Counted from the stretch's first letter, positions 1-5,977 are shown. The stretch: DNA of 5,977 nucleotides from an uncultured bacterium (GCA_905214605.1 CAJMMY010000073.1:1-5977), one strand, 5' to 3'. Notes: generated by a model from the sequence alone, not told the origin. Program-made: numbers and translations.

Positions 1-1710
1 CAGCAGCTTTTTCTTACGGGTAATATCGCCGCCGTAGCACTTCGCCAACACGTCTTTCCGCATGGCCTTCACGGTTTCTCGGGCGATAATGCGGCCGCCG
101 ATGGCTGCCTGAATGGGAACTTCAAACAGCTGCCGGGGGATATTCTCCTTCAGCTTTTCGCACAGCCGGCGGGCACGTCCGTAGGCCTTGTCCTTGTGGG
201 CAATAAAGCTTAAAGCGTCCACCTGGTCGCCGTTGAGCAACAGGTCCACCTTCACCAAATCACTGGGACGGTAATCCGCCAGTTCATAGTCCAAAGAGGC
301 ATAGCCACGGGTTTTGGCTTTCAAGGAATCGAAGAAATCGTAAATAATCTCGTTCAAGGGCATATCGTACCGCAGCTCCACCAGATTGGTATCCAGATAC
401 TGCATATCCTTGTACTCGCCCCGCTTATCCTGGCACATGGGCATAATATTGCCCACATATTCCTGGGGCGTGATGATGGAAACGTGCATATACGGCTCCC
501 GCGCCTCGGCAATTACCGCCGGGTCGGGGTAATTGTGGGGGTTGTCCACGTGGAGAACCTCACCGTCGGTTTTCACCACCTCGTAAATTACGGAAGGCAG
601 TGTGGTCACCAAGTCCAAATCGAATTCCCGCTCCAGACGCTCCTGAATAATCTCCATGTGGAGCATTCCCAAAAAGCCGCAGCGGAAACCAAAGCCCAAA
701 GCCACAGAGGATTCCGGCTCATAGGACAAAGACGCGTCGTTCAGTTTCAGCTTGTCCAAGGCGTCCCGCAAATCCGGGTACTTGGAGCCGTCGGCAGTAT
801 AAATGCCGCAGTACACCATGGACTGTGCCGGACGATAACCGGGCAGAGGGTCCGGCGTCGGGGCGGCCGCCAGGGTCACCGTGTCGCCCACCTGCGTATC
901 GGAAACGTTTTTGATGCTTGCGGTGAAATAGCCTACGTCGCCGGCGGTCAGCTCCTTGCAGGGCACCAGACCTTTCGGCTCCAGATGGCCCACTTCCACC
1001 ACCCGATATTTGGCGCCGGTGGACATCAGCAGCACTTCATCGTCTTTCTTCACCCGACCGTCCATGAGACGCATCAGAACAATCACGCCCCGATAGCTGT
1101 CATACTGGCTGTCGAAAATCAAGGCTTTCAGCGGTGCGTCCGCATCGCCCTTGGGTGCAGGCACGTTCTTCACGACATCCTCCACCACTGCCCGGATATT
1201 GACGCCCGTTTTGGCGCTGATTTCCGGCGCATCCATGGCGGGAATGCCGATAATGTCCTCAATCTCGTGCTTCACCCGCAGCGGGTCCGCTGCCGGTAAG
1301 TCAATTTTATTCAGCACCGGCAGAATTTCCAGATTGTGGTCCAGTGCCAGATAGGTATTGGAAAGGGTCTGTGCCTCCACGCCCTGAGAGGCGTCTACAA
1401 TCAGCAGGGCGCCCTCGCAGGCTGCCAAAGACCGGGAAACCTCGTAGTTGAAGTCCACATGACCCGGGGTGTCGATCAGATTCAGAGTATAAGTTTCTCC
1501 GTCATCTGCCTTATAATTCAGACCGATGGCGCGGGCTTTGATGGTGATACCCCGTTCCCGCTCCAAATCCATGTTATCCAGGATCTGGTCTTCCATCTCC
1601 CGCTGTTCCACCGCGCCGCACAATTCAATAATGCGGTCCGACAGCGTACTCTTGCCGTGGTCAATATGGGCGATGATGGAAAAATTCCGAATGTGTTTCT
1701 GGTCGATCAT
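1..1710 (-). CDS. lepA: Elongation factor 4 (LepA), C-terminus cut by window edge
   Basis: This is the ribosome-associated translational GTPase LepA/EF4, a cytosolic EF-G relative implicated in ribosome back-translocation and 30S biogenesis. The reverse-strand reading gives 570 codons with no stop before the window edge; the family is about 600 residues, so only the last few dozen are missing. Visible GTPase motifs are the P-loop AHIDHGKST (residues 14-22), switch I RERGIT (51-56), DTPGH with the catalytic His (80-84) and NKID (134-137). The EF-G-like region MVYCGIY and [14 protein letters not shown] follows mid-protein, and the LepA-specific C-terminal domain begins near the end of the visible part. 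The ATG start at 1710 has a good Shine-Dalgarno AAAGGAG at 1717-1723 with 6-nt spacing. It begins 54 bp after scfB stops, so it could be cotranscribed with it. Identification is very secure. Confidence 0.97.
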   Translation of the reverse strand, partial: MIDQKHIRNFSIIAHIDHGKSTLSDRIIELCGAVEQREMEDQILDNMDLERERGITIKARAIGLNYKADDGETYTLNLIDTPGHVDFNYEVSRSLAACEGALLIVDASQGVEAQTLSNTYLALDHNLEILPVLNKIDLPAADPLRVKHEIEDIIGIPAMDAPEISAKTGVNIRAVVEDVVKNVPAPKGDADAPLKALIFDSQYDSYRGVIVLMRLMDGRVKKDDEVLLMSTGAKYRVVEVGHLEPKGLVPCKELTAGDVGYFTASIKNVSDTQVGDTVTLAAAPTPDPLPGYRPAQSMVYCGIYTADGSKYPDLRDALDKLKLNDASLSYEPESSVALGFGFRCGFLGMLHMEIIQERLEREFDLDLVTTLPSVIYEVVKTDGEVLHVDNPHNYPDPAVIAEAREPYMHVSIITPQEYVGNIMPMCQDKRGEYKDMQYLDTNLVELRYDMPLNEIIYDFFDSLKAKTRGYASLDYELADYRPSDLVKVDLLLNGDQVDALSFIAHKDKAYGRARRLCEKLKENIPRQLFEVPIQAAIGGRIIARETVKAMRKDVLAKCYGGDITRKKKLL

Positions 1711-1724
1711 CGTTTGCTCCTTTC

Positions 1725-1742
1725 CGGACGGAACTCCGTCCG
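1725..1742 (-). repeat. Perfect 8-bp hairpin between scfB and lepA
   Basis: CGGACGGA and its exact complement TCCGTCCG flank a 2-nt spacer (in RNA, effectively a 7-bp stem with a 4-nt loop). It lies in the 54-bp gap between the scfB stop and the lepA start, and ends one base upstream of the lepA Shine-Dalgarno. No T-run follows on either strand, so it does not look like an intrinsic terminator. A role in mRNA processing, stability or lepA translation is possible but is inference. Confidence 0.6.
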
Positions 1743-1764
1743 TGCTGTATGAAGAATCAAGGTA

Positions 1765-3135
1765 TTATTTCAGGCTTTTGGCCACTTCCAGCATGATTGC
1801 GCACTCCATGCGCTTTTTGAACAGCTCGCAGCCGTATTTGTAAACGCCGTTGACGGAGCCGGTGGCGTGATATGCGTTGGCTGCGCAGCCGCCTGCACAA
1901 TACAGCCGAGCCCAGCAATCCTTGCATTCCGGGTGAGAATACACGTTGCAGTTCCGGAACTGCTCCTGTGCCTCGGGGTTGGTAACGCCCTTCCAGATAT
2001 CGCCCAGACGGAACTTTTCCTCGCCCACAAACTGGTGGCAGGGGTACAAATCGCCCCAAGGGGTCACAGCCATATACTCCGTTCCGGAGCCGCAGCCGCT
2101 CAGACGCTTATAAATGCAGGGACCTCCCTTCAGGTCAATCATATAATGATAGAAGGTAAAGGGTTTGCCCTCTTTTTCCCGCTCCAGCATCATGTTTGCC
2201 AGCTTTTCGTACTGCTCAAACAGAATGGGCAGGTCTTCCTCCGTCAATGCGCAGGGGTCGCTGGGGTCGCAGACCACAGGCTCCATGCTCAAACGGTCAA
2301 AGCCCAGGTCCAGCATGTGCTGCAAATCCTCGGTAAAGTCCGGGTTATAGTGGGTATACGTGCCGCGCATGTAGTATTCCTTATCCCCCCGCTGCTCCAC
2401 AAAGCGCTGGAAGTTGGGCACAATGCGGTCATAGCTGCCGTTGCCGGCTACGTCCACCCGGAAACGGTCGTTCACTTCTTTCCGTCCGTCCAGACTGAGC
2501 ACCACGTTGTTCATTTCCTTGTTCAGGAATTCGGTCACGTCATCGTCCAGCAAAACGCCGTTGGTGGTCAGGGTGAACCGGAAATGCTTTCCGGTTTCCT
2601 CTTCCCGGCTGCGGGCATACGCCACCAGCTGTTTCACCACGTCGAAGTTCACCAGAGGCTCGCCGCCGAAGAAGTCTACCTCCAGATTCGTCCGGTTGCC
2701 GGAATGTGCAATCAGAAATTCCAGTGCCTGCTTGCCCACTTCAAAGGACATAATCGCCCGGTCGCCGTGATACTTGCCCTGACTTGCAAAGCAATATGCG
2801 CAGTTCAGATTGCAGGTATGGGCCACGTGCAGGCACAATGCCTTAATCACGGGGCTCTGTTTCATTTTGCCTGCCAGCTGAGAAAAGGTATCCGGAGCGA
2901 ACAGCTTGCCCGCCTCTTTCAGCGCGGCTACATCGTCCACGCACTCCCGAATCTCGTTTTCATCCACATCGGGCAGGTCGCCGTATTTTTCCAGCATGGC
3001 TGCCACGATTTCTTCCGTTGTGTTGGTTTCGTACATGGCAATGACATCGTAAGCCACGTCATCAACCAGATGCACGGCGCCGGAATTCACGTCCAGAACG
3101 ATATTCATACCATTTAATTTATACTGATGGATCAT
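1765..3135 (-). CDS. scfB: SCIFF peptide maturase, radical SAM/SPASM thioether-forming enzyme
   Basis: This 456-residue enzyme belongs to the SCIFF maturase family (CteB, Tte1186), which uses S-adenosylmethionine radical chemistry to form Cys thioether cross-links in the SCIFF peptide. Residues 1 to about 85 resemble the PqqD-like RiPP recognition element that binds the precursor leader. The radical SAM cluster motif is C108-x3-C112-x2-C115, followed by GGEP (157-160), which contacts SAM. The C-terminal SPASM domain has all seven canonical cysteines: C348-x12-G361-x4-C366, then C404-x2-C407-x5-C413-x3-C417, then C436; these hold two auxiliary Fe-S clusters. C340 and C396 are additional. The ATG start (MIHQYKLNG) matches the usual family N-terminus as I recall it and has GAGGAG at 3142-3147, 6 nt upstream. 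Its substrate gene, scfA, is immediately upstream across a 70-bp gap containing a terminator. Family assignment is very secure; the product structure in this organism is not known from sequence. Confidence 0.96.
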   Translation of the reverse strand: MIHQYKLNGMNIVLDVNSGAVHLVDDVAYDVIAMYETNTTEEIVAAMLEKYGDLPDVDENEIRECVDDVAALKEAGKLFAPDTFSQLAGKMKQSPVIKALCLHVAHTCNLNCAYCFASQGKYHGDRAIMSFEVGKQALEFLIAHSGNRTNLEVDFFGGEPLVNFDVVKQLVAYARSREEETGKHFRFTLTTNGVLLDDDVTEFLNKEMNNVVLSLDGRKEVNDRFRVDVAGNGSYDRIVPNFQRFVEQRGDKEYYMRGTYTHYNPDFTEDLQHMLDLGFDRLSMEPVVCDPSDPCALTEEDLPILFEQYEKLANMMLEREKEGKPFTFYHYMIDLKGGPCIYKRLSGCGSGTEYMAVTPWGDLYPCHQFVGEEKFRLGDIWKGVTNPEAQEQFRNCNVYSHPECKDCWARLYCAGGCAANAYHATGSVNGVYKYGCELFKKRMECAIMLEVAKSLK

Positions 3136-3155
3136 TTCTCTCTCCTCAATGATAG

Positions 3156-3188
3156 AAAAACCGCCTGTCCGAATCGAACAAGCGGTTT
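3156..3188 (-). terminator. Intrinsic terminator/attenuator between scfA and scfB
   Basis: Read on the minus strand, 3188-3175 pairs with 3171-3158 as a continuous 14-bp stem around a 3-nt loop (3174-3172), followed by a run of five T (3160-3156, of which three also lie in the stem) and then CTAT. Two of the pairs are G-U wobbles in the minus-strand RNA; in the plus-strand RNA the same positions are C-A mismatches, so the structure is stronger for minus-strand transcripts. It begins 17 nt after the scfA stop codon and ends about 20 nt before the scfB start. I infer that it ends most transcripts after scfA and lets a minority read through into scfB. Confidence 0.85.
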
Positions 3189-3205
3189 GTCGTTGATGCG
3201 TTTTA

Positions 3206-3352
3206 TTACTTTTCCTTGTTCTCGCACTTCTGGTTAGCTACACCGCAAGAAGTCTTGCAGGCAGACTGGCAAGAAGTCTGGCACTCGCCGCAGCCGCCAC
3301 TGACAGCGCTCTTGCACAGATCACGAGTCTCAACAGTTTTGATTCTGCTCAT
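3206..3352 (-). CDS. scfA: SCIFF ranthipeptide precursor (six-Cys-in-45 family), seven Cys
   Basis: This small gene encodes a 48-residue precursor of the SCIFF family, the substrate of the adjacent maturase. The diagnostic Cys-rich stretch is GCGECQTSCQSACKTSC (residues 20-36), then C43. The canonical six cysteines are C21, C24, C28, C32, C36 and C43; C13 in the N-terminal part is an extra one. The leader-like N-terminus MSRIKTVETRDL resembles the usual basic SCIFF start. The ATG at 3352 is chosen because GAGGG (3360-3364) lies 7 nt upstream and a sigma-A-like promoter sits just before that. A longer in-frame reading extends upstream to 3628, but it would overlap the decarboxylase gene and is rejected. 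There is no signal peptide or export gene nearby. Members are reported to be cross-linked by Cys-to-Thr thioethers, and ranthipeptides have been linked to quorum sensing in some clostridia; the role here is unknown. Confidence 0.95.
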   Translation of the reverse strand: MSRIKTVETRDLCKSAVSGGCGECQTSCQSACKTSCGVANQKCENKEK

Positions 3353-3385
3353 TTGGAATCCCTCACTATCAAAAATTCTCCATGT

Positions 3386-3415
3386 ATTATACAACAGCTT
3401 TCCCCGGTCCGTCAA
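3386..3415 (-). promoter_or_regulatory. Sigma-A-type promoter of scfA
   Basis: On the minus strand, a -35 box TTGACG (3415-3410) is followed after 18 bp by a perfect -10 box TATAAT (3391-3386). The start of transcription would be near 3379, leaving a leader of about 27 nt before the scfA ATG. The -35 box contains the TGA stop codon of the upstream decarboxylase gene (3414-3412), so the promoter begins exactly where that gene ends. Confidence 0.85.
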
Positions 3416-4827
3416 GACCCTTTCCCGGTCAAAACCCGGAAAAATCCGGTCTCTGTCTGCCGGGCGGTGTGCAATGCGGTTCCCGCAGCCCGGGTAGCGG
3501 CAATCCAAGCCGGCAATTCCGGCGGAATTTCCTCTCCGGGGGCAATCAGCGGAATCCCCGGCGGATAGGCCCAGAGAAAATCTCCCGCCACCCGTCCGGC
3601 CGTTTCTGCCAACGGCACCGTCTCCCACGGGCAGCGCTCCGCCTCATACAGTTCCATCGTCCGTTTTGGTATGGGCAAAGTCGGCAGCACCGTTTCATTT
3701 CCATCGGACAGGCTGTCGTCGATTTCCGTCAGCGCCGCCGCCAATCGGTGCAGGGTTTCCGGCGTATCTCCCAAGCCGGTCATCGCCAAAGCATAGGTCG
3801 GGGCGGACATTTCCAGTTCGATTTGATATTCCTGCCGCAGCCGGTCCATCAGTTCGGGGCCGGTGCAGTTCGTTCCTCTTGTGGAAATGACAATCTTGCC
3901 GGGGTCGGTATCCGGCAATCCCCGCAGTGGAAAGGTCAGATGCCGCAGCGCCGCGGTTTCCGTCTGAAACCGCTCCAATGCCTGCTGCCAACGGAAAAAC
4001 CGCTGCTCCCCCTGCTCCCGGAGAAGACGAACGCAGCCGTCAATGGATGCCATCAACAAATAGGACGGACTGGAGGTTTCAAAGACGTTCAGCCAGAATC
4101 CCACTTCCGCGCAATCCACCCGGTCGCTGCATACATGGAGCAAGCCGGTCTGGGTCAAACTGGGCAAGGTCTTATGAAGGCTCTGCACCACCAAATCCGC
4201 GCCGGATTGCACCGCACCGGCACCGAAAAAGTCCGAAAAGCCCAAATGCGCCCCGTGGGCGCTGTCCACCAGCAGCTTTGCCCCATACCGATGGGTCACT
4301 TCCGCCAATGCCGGCAAATCACTGGATACCCCCTCATAGGTCGGACTGGTCACCACCACAAGCCCGGCATGGGGATTGTCCCGAAAAGCCGTCTCCAACG
4401 TTTCCGGCGCGATTTTTCCGCAGGCGTCCAATTCCGGGCAGGGGTCCGGAGCAAGAAACCGCACCCGAACACCCCGCAAAAGCATGGCATGATACACCGC
4501 TTTATGGCAATTTCTGGCCATCAGCACCGTATCCCCCGGTTGACAGCAGGCAAATACACCGGCAAGCAACCCCGCCGTGCTGCCGCCAATCAGCCACCAT
4601 GCCCGGCGGCTGCCCCAAAGCGCGGCTGCCTCTGCCATTTTCTCCGACAGCATACCCTCCGGGTCATGGAGATTGGAAAAGCCGTCGATTTCCGTAAGGT
4701 CCAATGCCCCGCCCAAGCCGGACAGATAGGCATCATTCTCCACATTCCGTTTATGCCCCGGCATGTGCATCGGCAGAGCGCCGCCGGCACTGTATTCCCG
4801 GAGCATTTCAAACAACGCTTTTTCCAC
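3412..4827 (-). CDS. PLP-dependent Orn/Lys/Arg decarboxylase family protein
   Basis: This 471-residue enzyme belongs to the fold-type I, PLP-dependent Orn/Lys/Arg decarboxylase family (Bacillus SpeA/YaaO-like, about 480 residues), which removes CO2 from a basic amino acid to give a polyamine precursor. Numbering from the GTG start: HMPGHKR at 21-27; GGSTAG at 81-86, in the cofactor phosphate-binding loop; DSAHGAH at 188-194 with the PLP-ring Asp188; and SLHKTLPSLTQT at 216-227, where Lys219 should form the Schiff base. The C-terminal domain carries YPPGIPLIAPGEE (421-433). All expected motifs are present, so it is probably active. The substrate (arginine, lysine or ornithine) cannot be told from sequence, so no symbol is given. 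The reading frame stays open to TTG at 4848, but GTG at 4827 is preferred because AGAGGTG (4834-4840) lies 6 nt upstream, and the mapped promoter would put TTG almost at the transcript end. It diverges from pta and precedes scfA. Confidence 0.9.
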   Translation of the reverse strand: MEKALFEMLREYSAGGALPMHMPGHKRNVENDAYLSGLGGALDLTEIDGFSNLHDPEGMLSEKMAEAAALWGSRRAWWLIGGSTAGLLAGVFACCQPGDTVLMARNCHKAVYHAMLLRGVRVRFLAPDPCPELDACGKIAPETLETAFRDNPHAGLVVVTSPTYEGVSSDLPALAEVTHRYGAKLLVDSAHGAHLGFSDFFGAGAVQSGADLVVQSLHKTLPSLTQTGLLHVCSDRVDCAEVGFWLNVFETSSPSYLLMASIDGCVRLLREQGEQRFFRWQQALERFQTETAALRHLTFPLRGLPDTDPGKIVISTRGTNCTGPELMDRLRQEYQIELEMSAPTYALAMTGLGDTPETLHRLAAALTEIDDSLSDGNETVLPTLPIPKRTMELYEAERCPWETVPLAETAGRVAGDFLWAYPPGIPLIAPGEEIPPELPAWIAATRAAGTALHTARQTETGFFRVLTGKGS

Positions 4828-4833
4828 ACACTC

Positions 4834-4840
4834 CACCTCT
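4834..4840 (-). promoter_or_regulatory. Shine-Dalgarno that sets the decarboxylase GTG start
   Basis: AGAGGTG on the minus strand lies 6 nt before GTG at 4827-4825. It falls inside the longer open frame that starts with TTG at 4848. No comparable Shine-Dalgarno precedes that TTG, so the site favours the shorter protein of 471 residues. Confidence 0.75.
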
Positions 4841-4859
4841 TTTTTCAAAATATGCGTAT

Positions 4860-4888
4860 ATTATAGTGAATTTCTCCCCAAAAGGCAA
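4860..4888 (-). promoter_or_regulatory. Sigma-A-type promoter of the decarboxylase gene
   Basis: On the minus strand, -35 TTGCCT (4888-4883), a 17-bp spacer and a perfect -10 TATAAT (4865-4860). Transcription would start near 4853, giving a leader of about 25 nt before the GTG start. The spacer contains one of two CTCCCC copies (plus-strand sense) in this intergenic region. Confidence 0.8.
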
Positions 4889-4895
4889 GAAAACT

Positions 4896-4918
4896 CCCCG
4901 CTTGATGTATAAAAGGGG
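4896..4918. promoter_or_regulatory. Imperfect inverted repeat between divergent -35 boxes (possible operator)
   Basis: The arms CCCCGCTT and AAAAGGGG match as an inverted repeat at 6 of 8 positions around a 7-bp centre. The element lies entirely between the decarboxylase -35 (4883-4888) and the pta -35 (4920-4925), where a regulator could affect both genes. No matching regulator is recognisable and none is encoded in the window, so the operator role is inference. Confidence 0.3.
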
Positions 4919-4919
4919 C

Positions 4920-4948
4920 TTGCATTGATGAAAAGTGGGTGATAGAAT
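4920..4948 (+). promoter_or_regulatory. Probable sigma-A-type promoter of pta
   Basis: -35 TTGCAT (4920-4925), a 17-bp spacer and -10 TAGAAT (4943-4948). Both boxes differ from consensus by one or two bases at optimal spacing. Transcription would start near 4955, leaving an untranslated leader of about 44 nt before the pta ATG at 4999. The opposing decarboxylase -35 box is 31 bp away. Confidence 0.7.
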
Positions 4949-4949
4949 A

Positions 4950-5009
4950 AAAATGTTTGAAAACGGCAAAAGCCGAATTTTACTTGGAGGAATTCAAAAT
5001 GTTTGAAAA
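4950..5009 (+). repeat. 14-bp direct repeat spanning the pta start codon
   Basis: AAAATGTTTGAAAA occurs at 4950-4963 and again, exactly, at 4996-5009, where it contains the pta ATG and codons 2-4. The upstream copy also has an ATG (4953) opening an 18-codon frame that ends with TGA at 5004-5006, overlapping the start of pta. Because the predicted transcription start is near 4955, that small frame is probably not translated from the proposed promoter. A small CGGC-AAAA-GCCG hairpin (4964-4975) sits between the copies. Confidence 0.6.
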
Positions 5010-5977
5010 TCTCGTTGAAATTCTGAAAAAGAACCCCCGCAAGATCGTATACACCGAAGGCACCGACGCTCGTATTCTGGAGTCCGCTTCTCGTCTGAAG
5101 AAGGACGGTTTCCTGACCCCCGTGCTGGTGGGCAACGTGGAAGACGTCAAGGCAGCCGCTGCAAAGGGTGGTTTTGATATTGAGGGTCTGGAGATTCTGG
5201 ATCCCGAGACCTACGAAGGCATGGACGAAATGGTGGAAACCATGGTCGCTCTGCGTAAGGGTAAAATGTCCGCAGAGGATTGCCGCAAGAACCTGGCAAA
5301 GGGCAACTACTTCGGCACCATGCTGGTGAAGATGGGCAAAGCTGACTGCCTGCTGGGCGGCGCTACCTACTCCACCGCTGATACCGTGCGTCCCGCACTG
5401 CAGCTGATCAAGACCAAGCCCGGCAACACTCTGGTGTCCTCCTGCTTTATCATGGTCCGCGGCGATGAGATGCTGGCTATGGGCGACTGCGCAATCAACA
5501 TCTCCTACGAAGACAAGAAGGACAAAGAGGGCAACGTGACCCAGACCGCTGCTGAGCAGCTGGCTGAGGTTGCTATCGAGACCGAGAAGACCGCTAAGAT
5601 CTTCGGCATCGACCCGAAAGTTGCTATGCTGTCCTACTCCACCCACGGCTCCGGCAAGGGCGCTTCCGTTGACATGGTCCGCACCGCTACCGAGCTGGTG
5701 AAAGAGAAATGCCCCGAGATGAAGATCGACGGCGAGATGCAGTTCGACGCAGCTGTTTCCCCCACCGTGGGTCAGCTGAAGTTCCCCGGCTCCAAGGTCG
5801 CGGGCTATGCCAATACCTTCATCTTCCCGTGCATCGAGGCCGGCAACATCGGCTATAAGATCGCCCAGCGCCTCGGCGGCTATGAGGCCTACGGCCCCAT
5901 CCTGCTCGGCCTGAACGCCCCGATCAACGACCTCTCCCGCGGCTGCAACGCCGACGAGGTCTACAAGATGGCCATCA
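4999..5977 (+). CDS. pta: Phosphate acetyltransferase, C-terminus cut by window edge
   Basis: Phosphate acetyltransferase (EC 2.3.1.8) interconverts acetyl-CoA plus phosphate with acetyl phosphate plus CoA in the cytosol; with acetate kinase it yields ATP and acetate. The 326 visible residues nearly fill the usual length of about 330 for the short clostridial single-domain form, with no N-terminal DRTGG/CobB-like extension as in the long enterobacterial type. Family motifs are GATYSTADTVRPAL (121-134), SYSTHGSGKG (212-221), DGEMQFDAA (244-252) and the C-terminal run from IEAGNIGYKIAQRL (279-292) to INDLSRGCNA (309-318), where Ser313 and Arg314 correspond to the catalytic Ser/Arg of the Methanosarcina enzyme. 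The ATG at 4999 has GGAGG (4986-4990) 8 nt upstream. Codon use is strongly biased to a few codons (CTG, AAG, GGC), more so than in the decarboxylase, as expected for a highly expressed fermentation gene. Acetate kinase may follow beyond the window. Confidence 0.97.
   Translation, partial: MFENLVEILKKNPRKIVYTEGTDARILESASRLKKDGFLTPVLVGNVEDVKAAAAKGGFDIEGLEILDPETYEGMDEMVETMVALRKGKMSAEDCRKNLAKGNYFGTMLVKMGKADCLLGGATYSTADTVRPALQLIKTKPGNTLVSSCFIMVRGDEMLAMGDCAINISYEDKKDKEGNVTQTAAEQLAEVAIETEKTAKIFGIDPKVAMLSYSTHGSGKGASVDMVRTATELVKEKCPEMKIDGEMQFDAAVSPTVGQLKFPGSKVAGYANTFIFPCIEAGNIGYKIAQRLGGYEAYGPILLGLNAPINDLSRGCNADEVYKMAI

Noticed and set aside
484..1752. Several plus-strand frames opposite lepA.
   Set aside because: The minus strand reads as an uninterrupted LepA with every GTPase motif, so these are shadows.
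1867..3117. Plus-strand open frame of 416 codons opposite scfB.
   Set aside because: Antisense shadow of the radical SAM maturase; no family motif, and His/Val/Gln-rich composition that mirrors the opposite-strand codons.
3430..3449. Hairpin with a 5-bp CCGGA/TCCGG stem and a following TTTT near the decarboxylase 3' end.
   Set aside because: The stem is short and lies within coding sequence, with only four T after it; too weak to call a terminator.
3206..3628. A 140-codon version of the SCIFF gene extending upstream.
   Set aside because: The extra N-terminus overlaps the decarboxylase in another frame and crosses the scfA promoter; the ATG at 3352 has its own Shine-Dalgarno and gives the normal family length.
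3382..4866. Long plus-strand open frame of 494 codons opposite the decarboxylase gene.
   Set aside because: It is antisense to a clear PLP-enzyme with all family motifs; its translation is Pro/Arg/Gln/His-rich low-quality sequence with no recognisable domain, typical of a shadow frame in GC-rich DNA.
4908..4913. TATAAA on the plus strand as an alternative pta -10 box.
   Set aside because: No acceptable -35 box lies 16-18 bp upstream, whereas the TTGCAT/TAGAAT pair downstream is well spaced.
4953..5006. An 18-codon leader frame before pta as a real gene.
   Set aside because: Its ATG lies at or before the predicted transcription start and its Shine-Dalgarno is weak; kept only as a repeat observation.
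4861..5646. Minus-strand frame of 261 codons opposite pta.
   Set aside because: Antisense to a clear Pta; it would also run through both divergent promoters and has no family features.

Overview
The window looks like chromosomal DNA from a moderately GC-rich anaerobic Firmicute of class Clostridia. The SCIFF peptide/maturase pair is close to a clostridial signature, and the phosphate acetyltransferase is of the short, single-domain clostridial type. The GC-rich third positions and gut-commensal flavour of the proteins suggest an Oscillospiraceae/Ruminococcaceae-type organism; that last step is inference. I see no mobile element, CRISPR array, tRNA or rRNA, and no sign of recent transfer.

Layout. 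Four genes lie on the minus strand; read 5'->3' on that strand they are: a PLP-dependent Orn/Lys/Arg decarboxylase-family enzyme (4827-3412), the 48-residue SCIFF precursor peptide scfA (3352-3206), its radical SAM/SPASM maturase scfB (3135-1765), and the translational GTPase lepA/elongation factor 4 (1710 to the left edge, lacking its last few dozen residues). On the plus strand, diverging from the decarboxylase, is pta, phosphate acetyltransferase (4999 to the right edge, lacking only its last few residues). Coding density is high. The only non-coding stretches are 4828-4998 (divergent promoters), 3353-3411 (scfA promoter), 3136-3205 (terminator/attenuator between scfA and scfB) and 1711-1764 (a hairpin next to the lepA ribosome-binding site).

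How they work together. scfA and scfB form a ranthipeptide (radical non-alpha thioether peptide) biosynthetic unit: scfB binds the Cys-rich precursor through an N-terminal RRE-like domain and installs thioether cross-links. The peptide has its own strong sigma-A-like promoter, whose -35 box overlaps the decarboxylase stop codon. A strong intrinsic terminator right after scfA should limit read-through into scfB and lepA, giving much more peptide than enzyme. lepA is the housekeeping gene at the end of this array. pta (acetyl-CoA to acetyl phosphate, acetate-forming energy metabolism) and the decarboxylase share a compact divergent promoter region with a possible operator between the two -35 boxes.

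The system itself is a known class, not a new one. The peptide carries two notable sequence features: Gly at the position corresponding to the thioether acceptor Thr37 of characterised homologues, and a seventh cysteine upstream of the canonical six.
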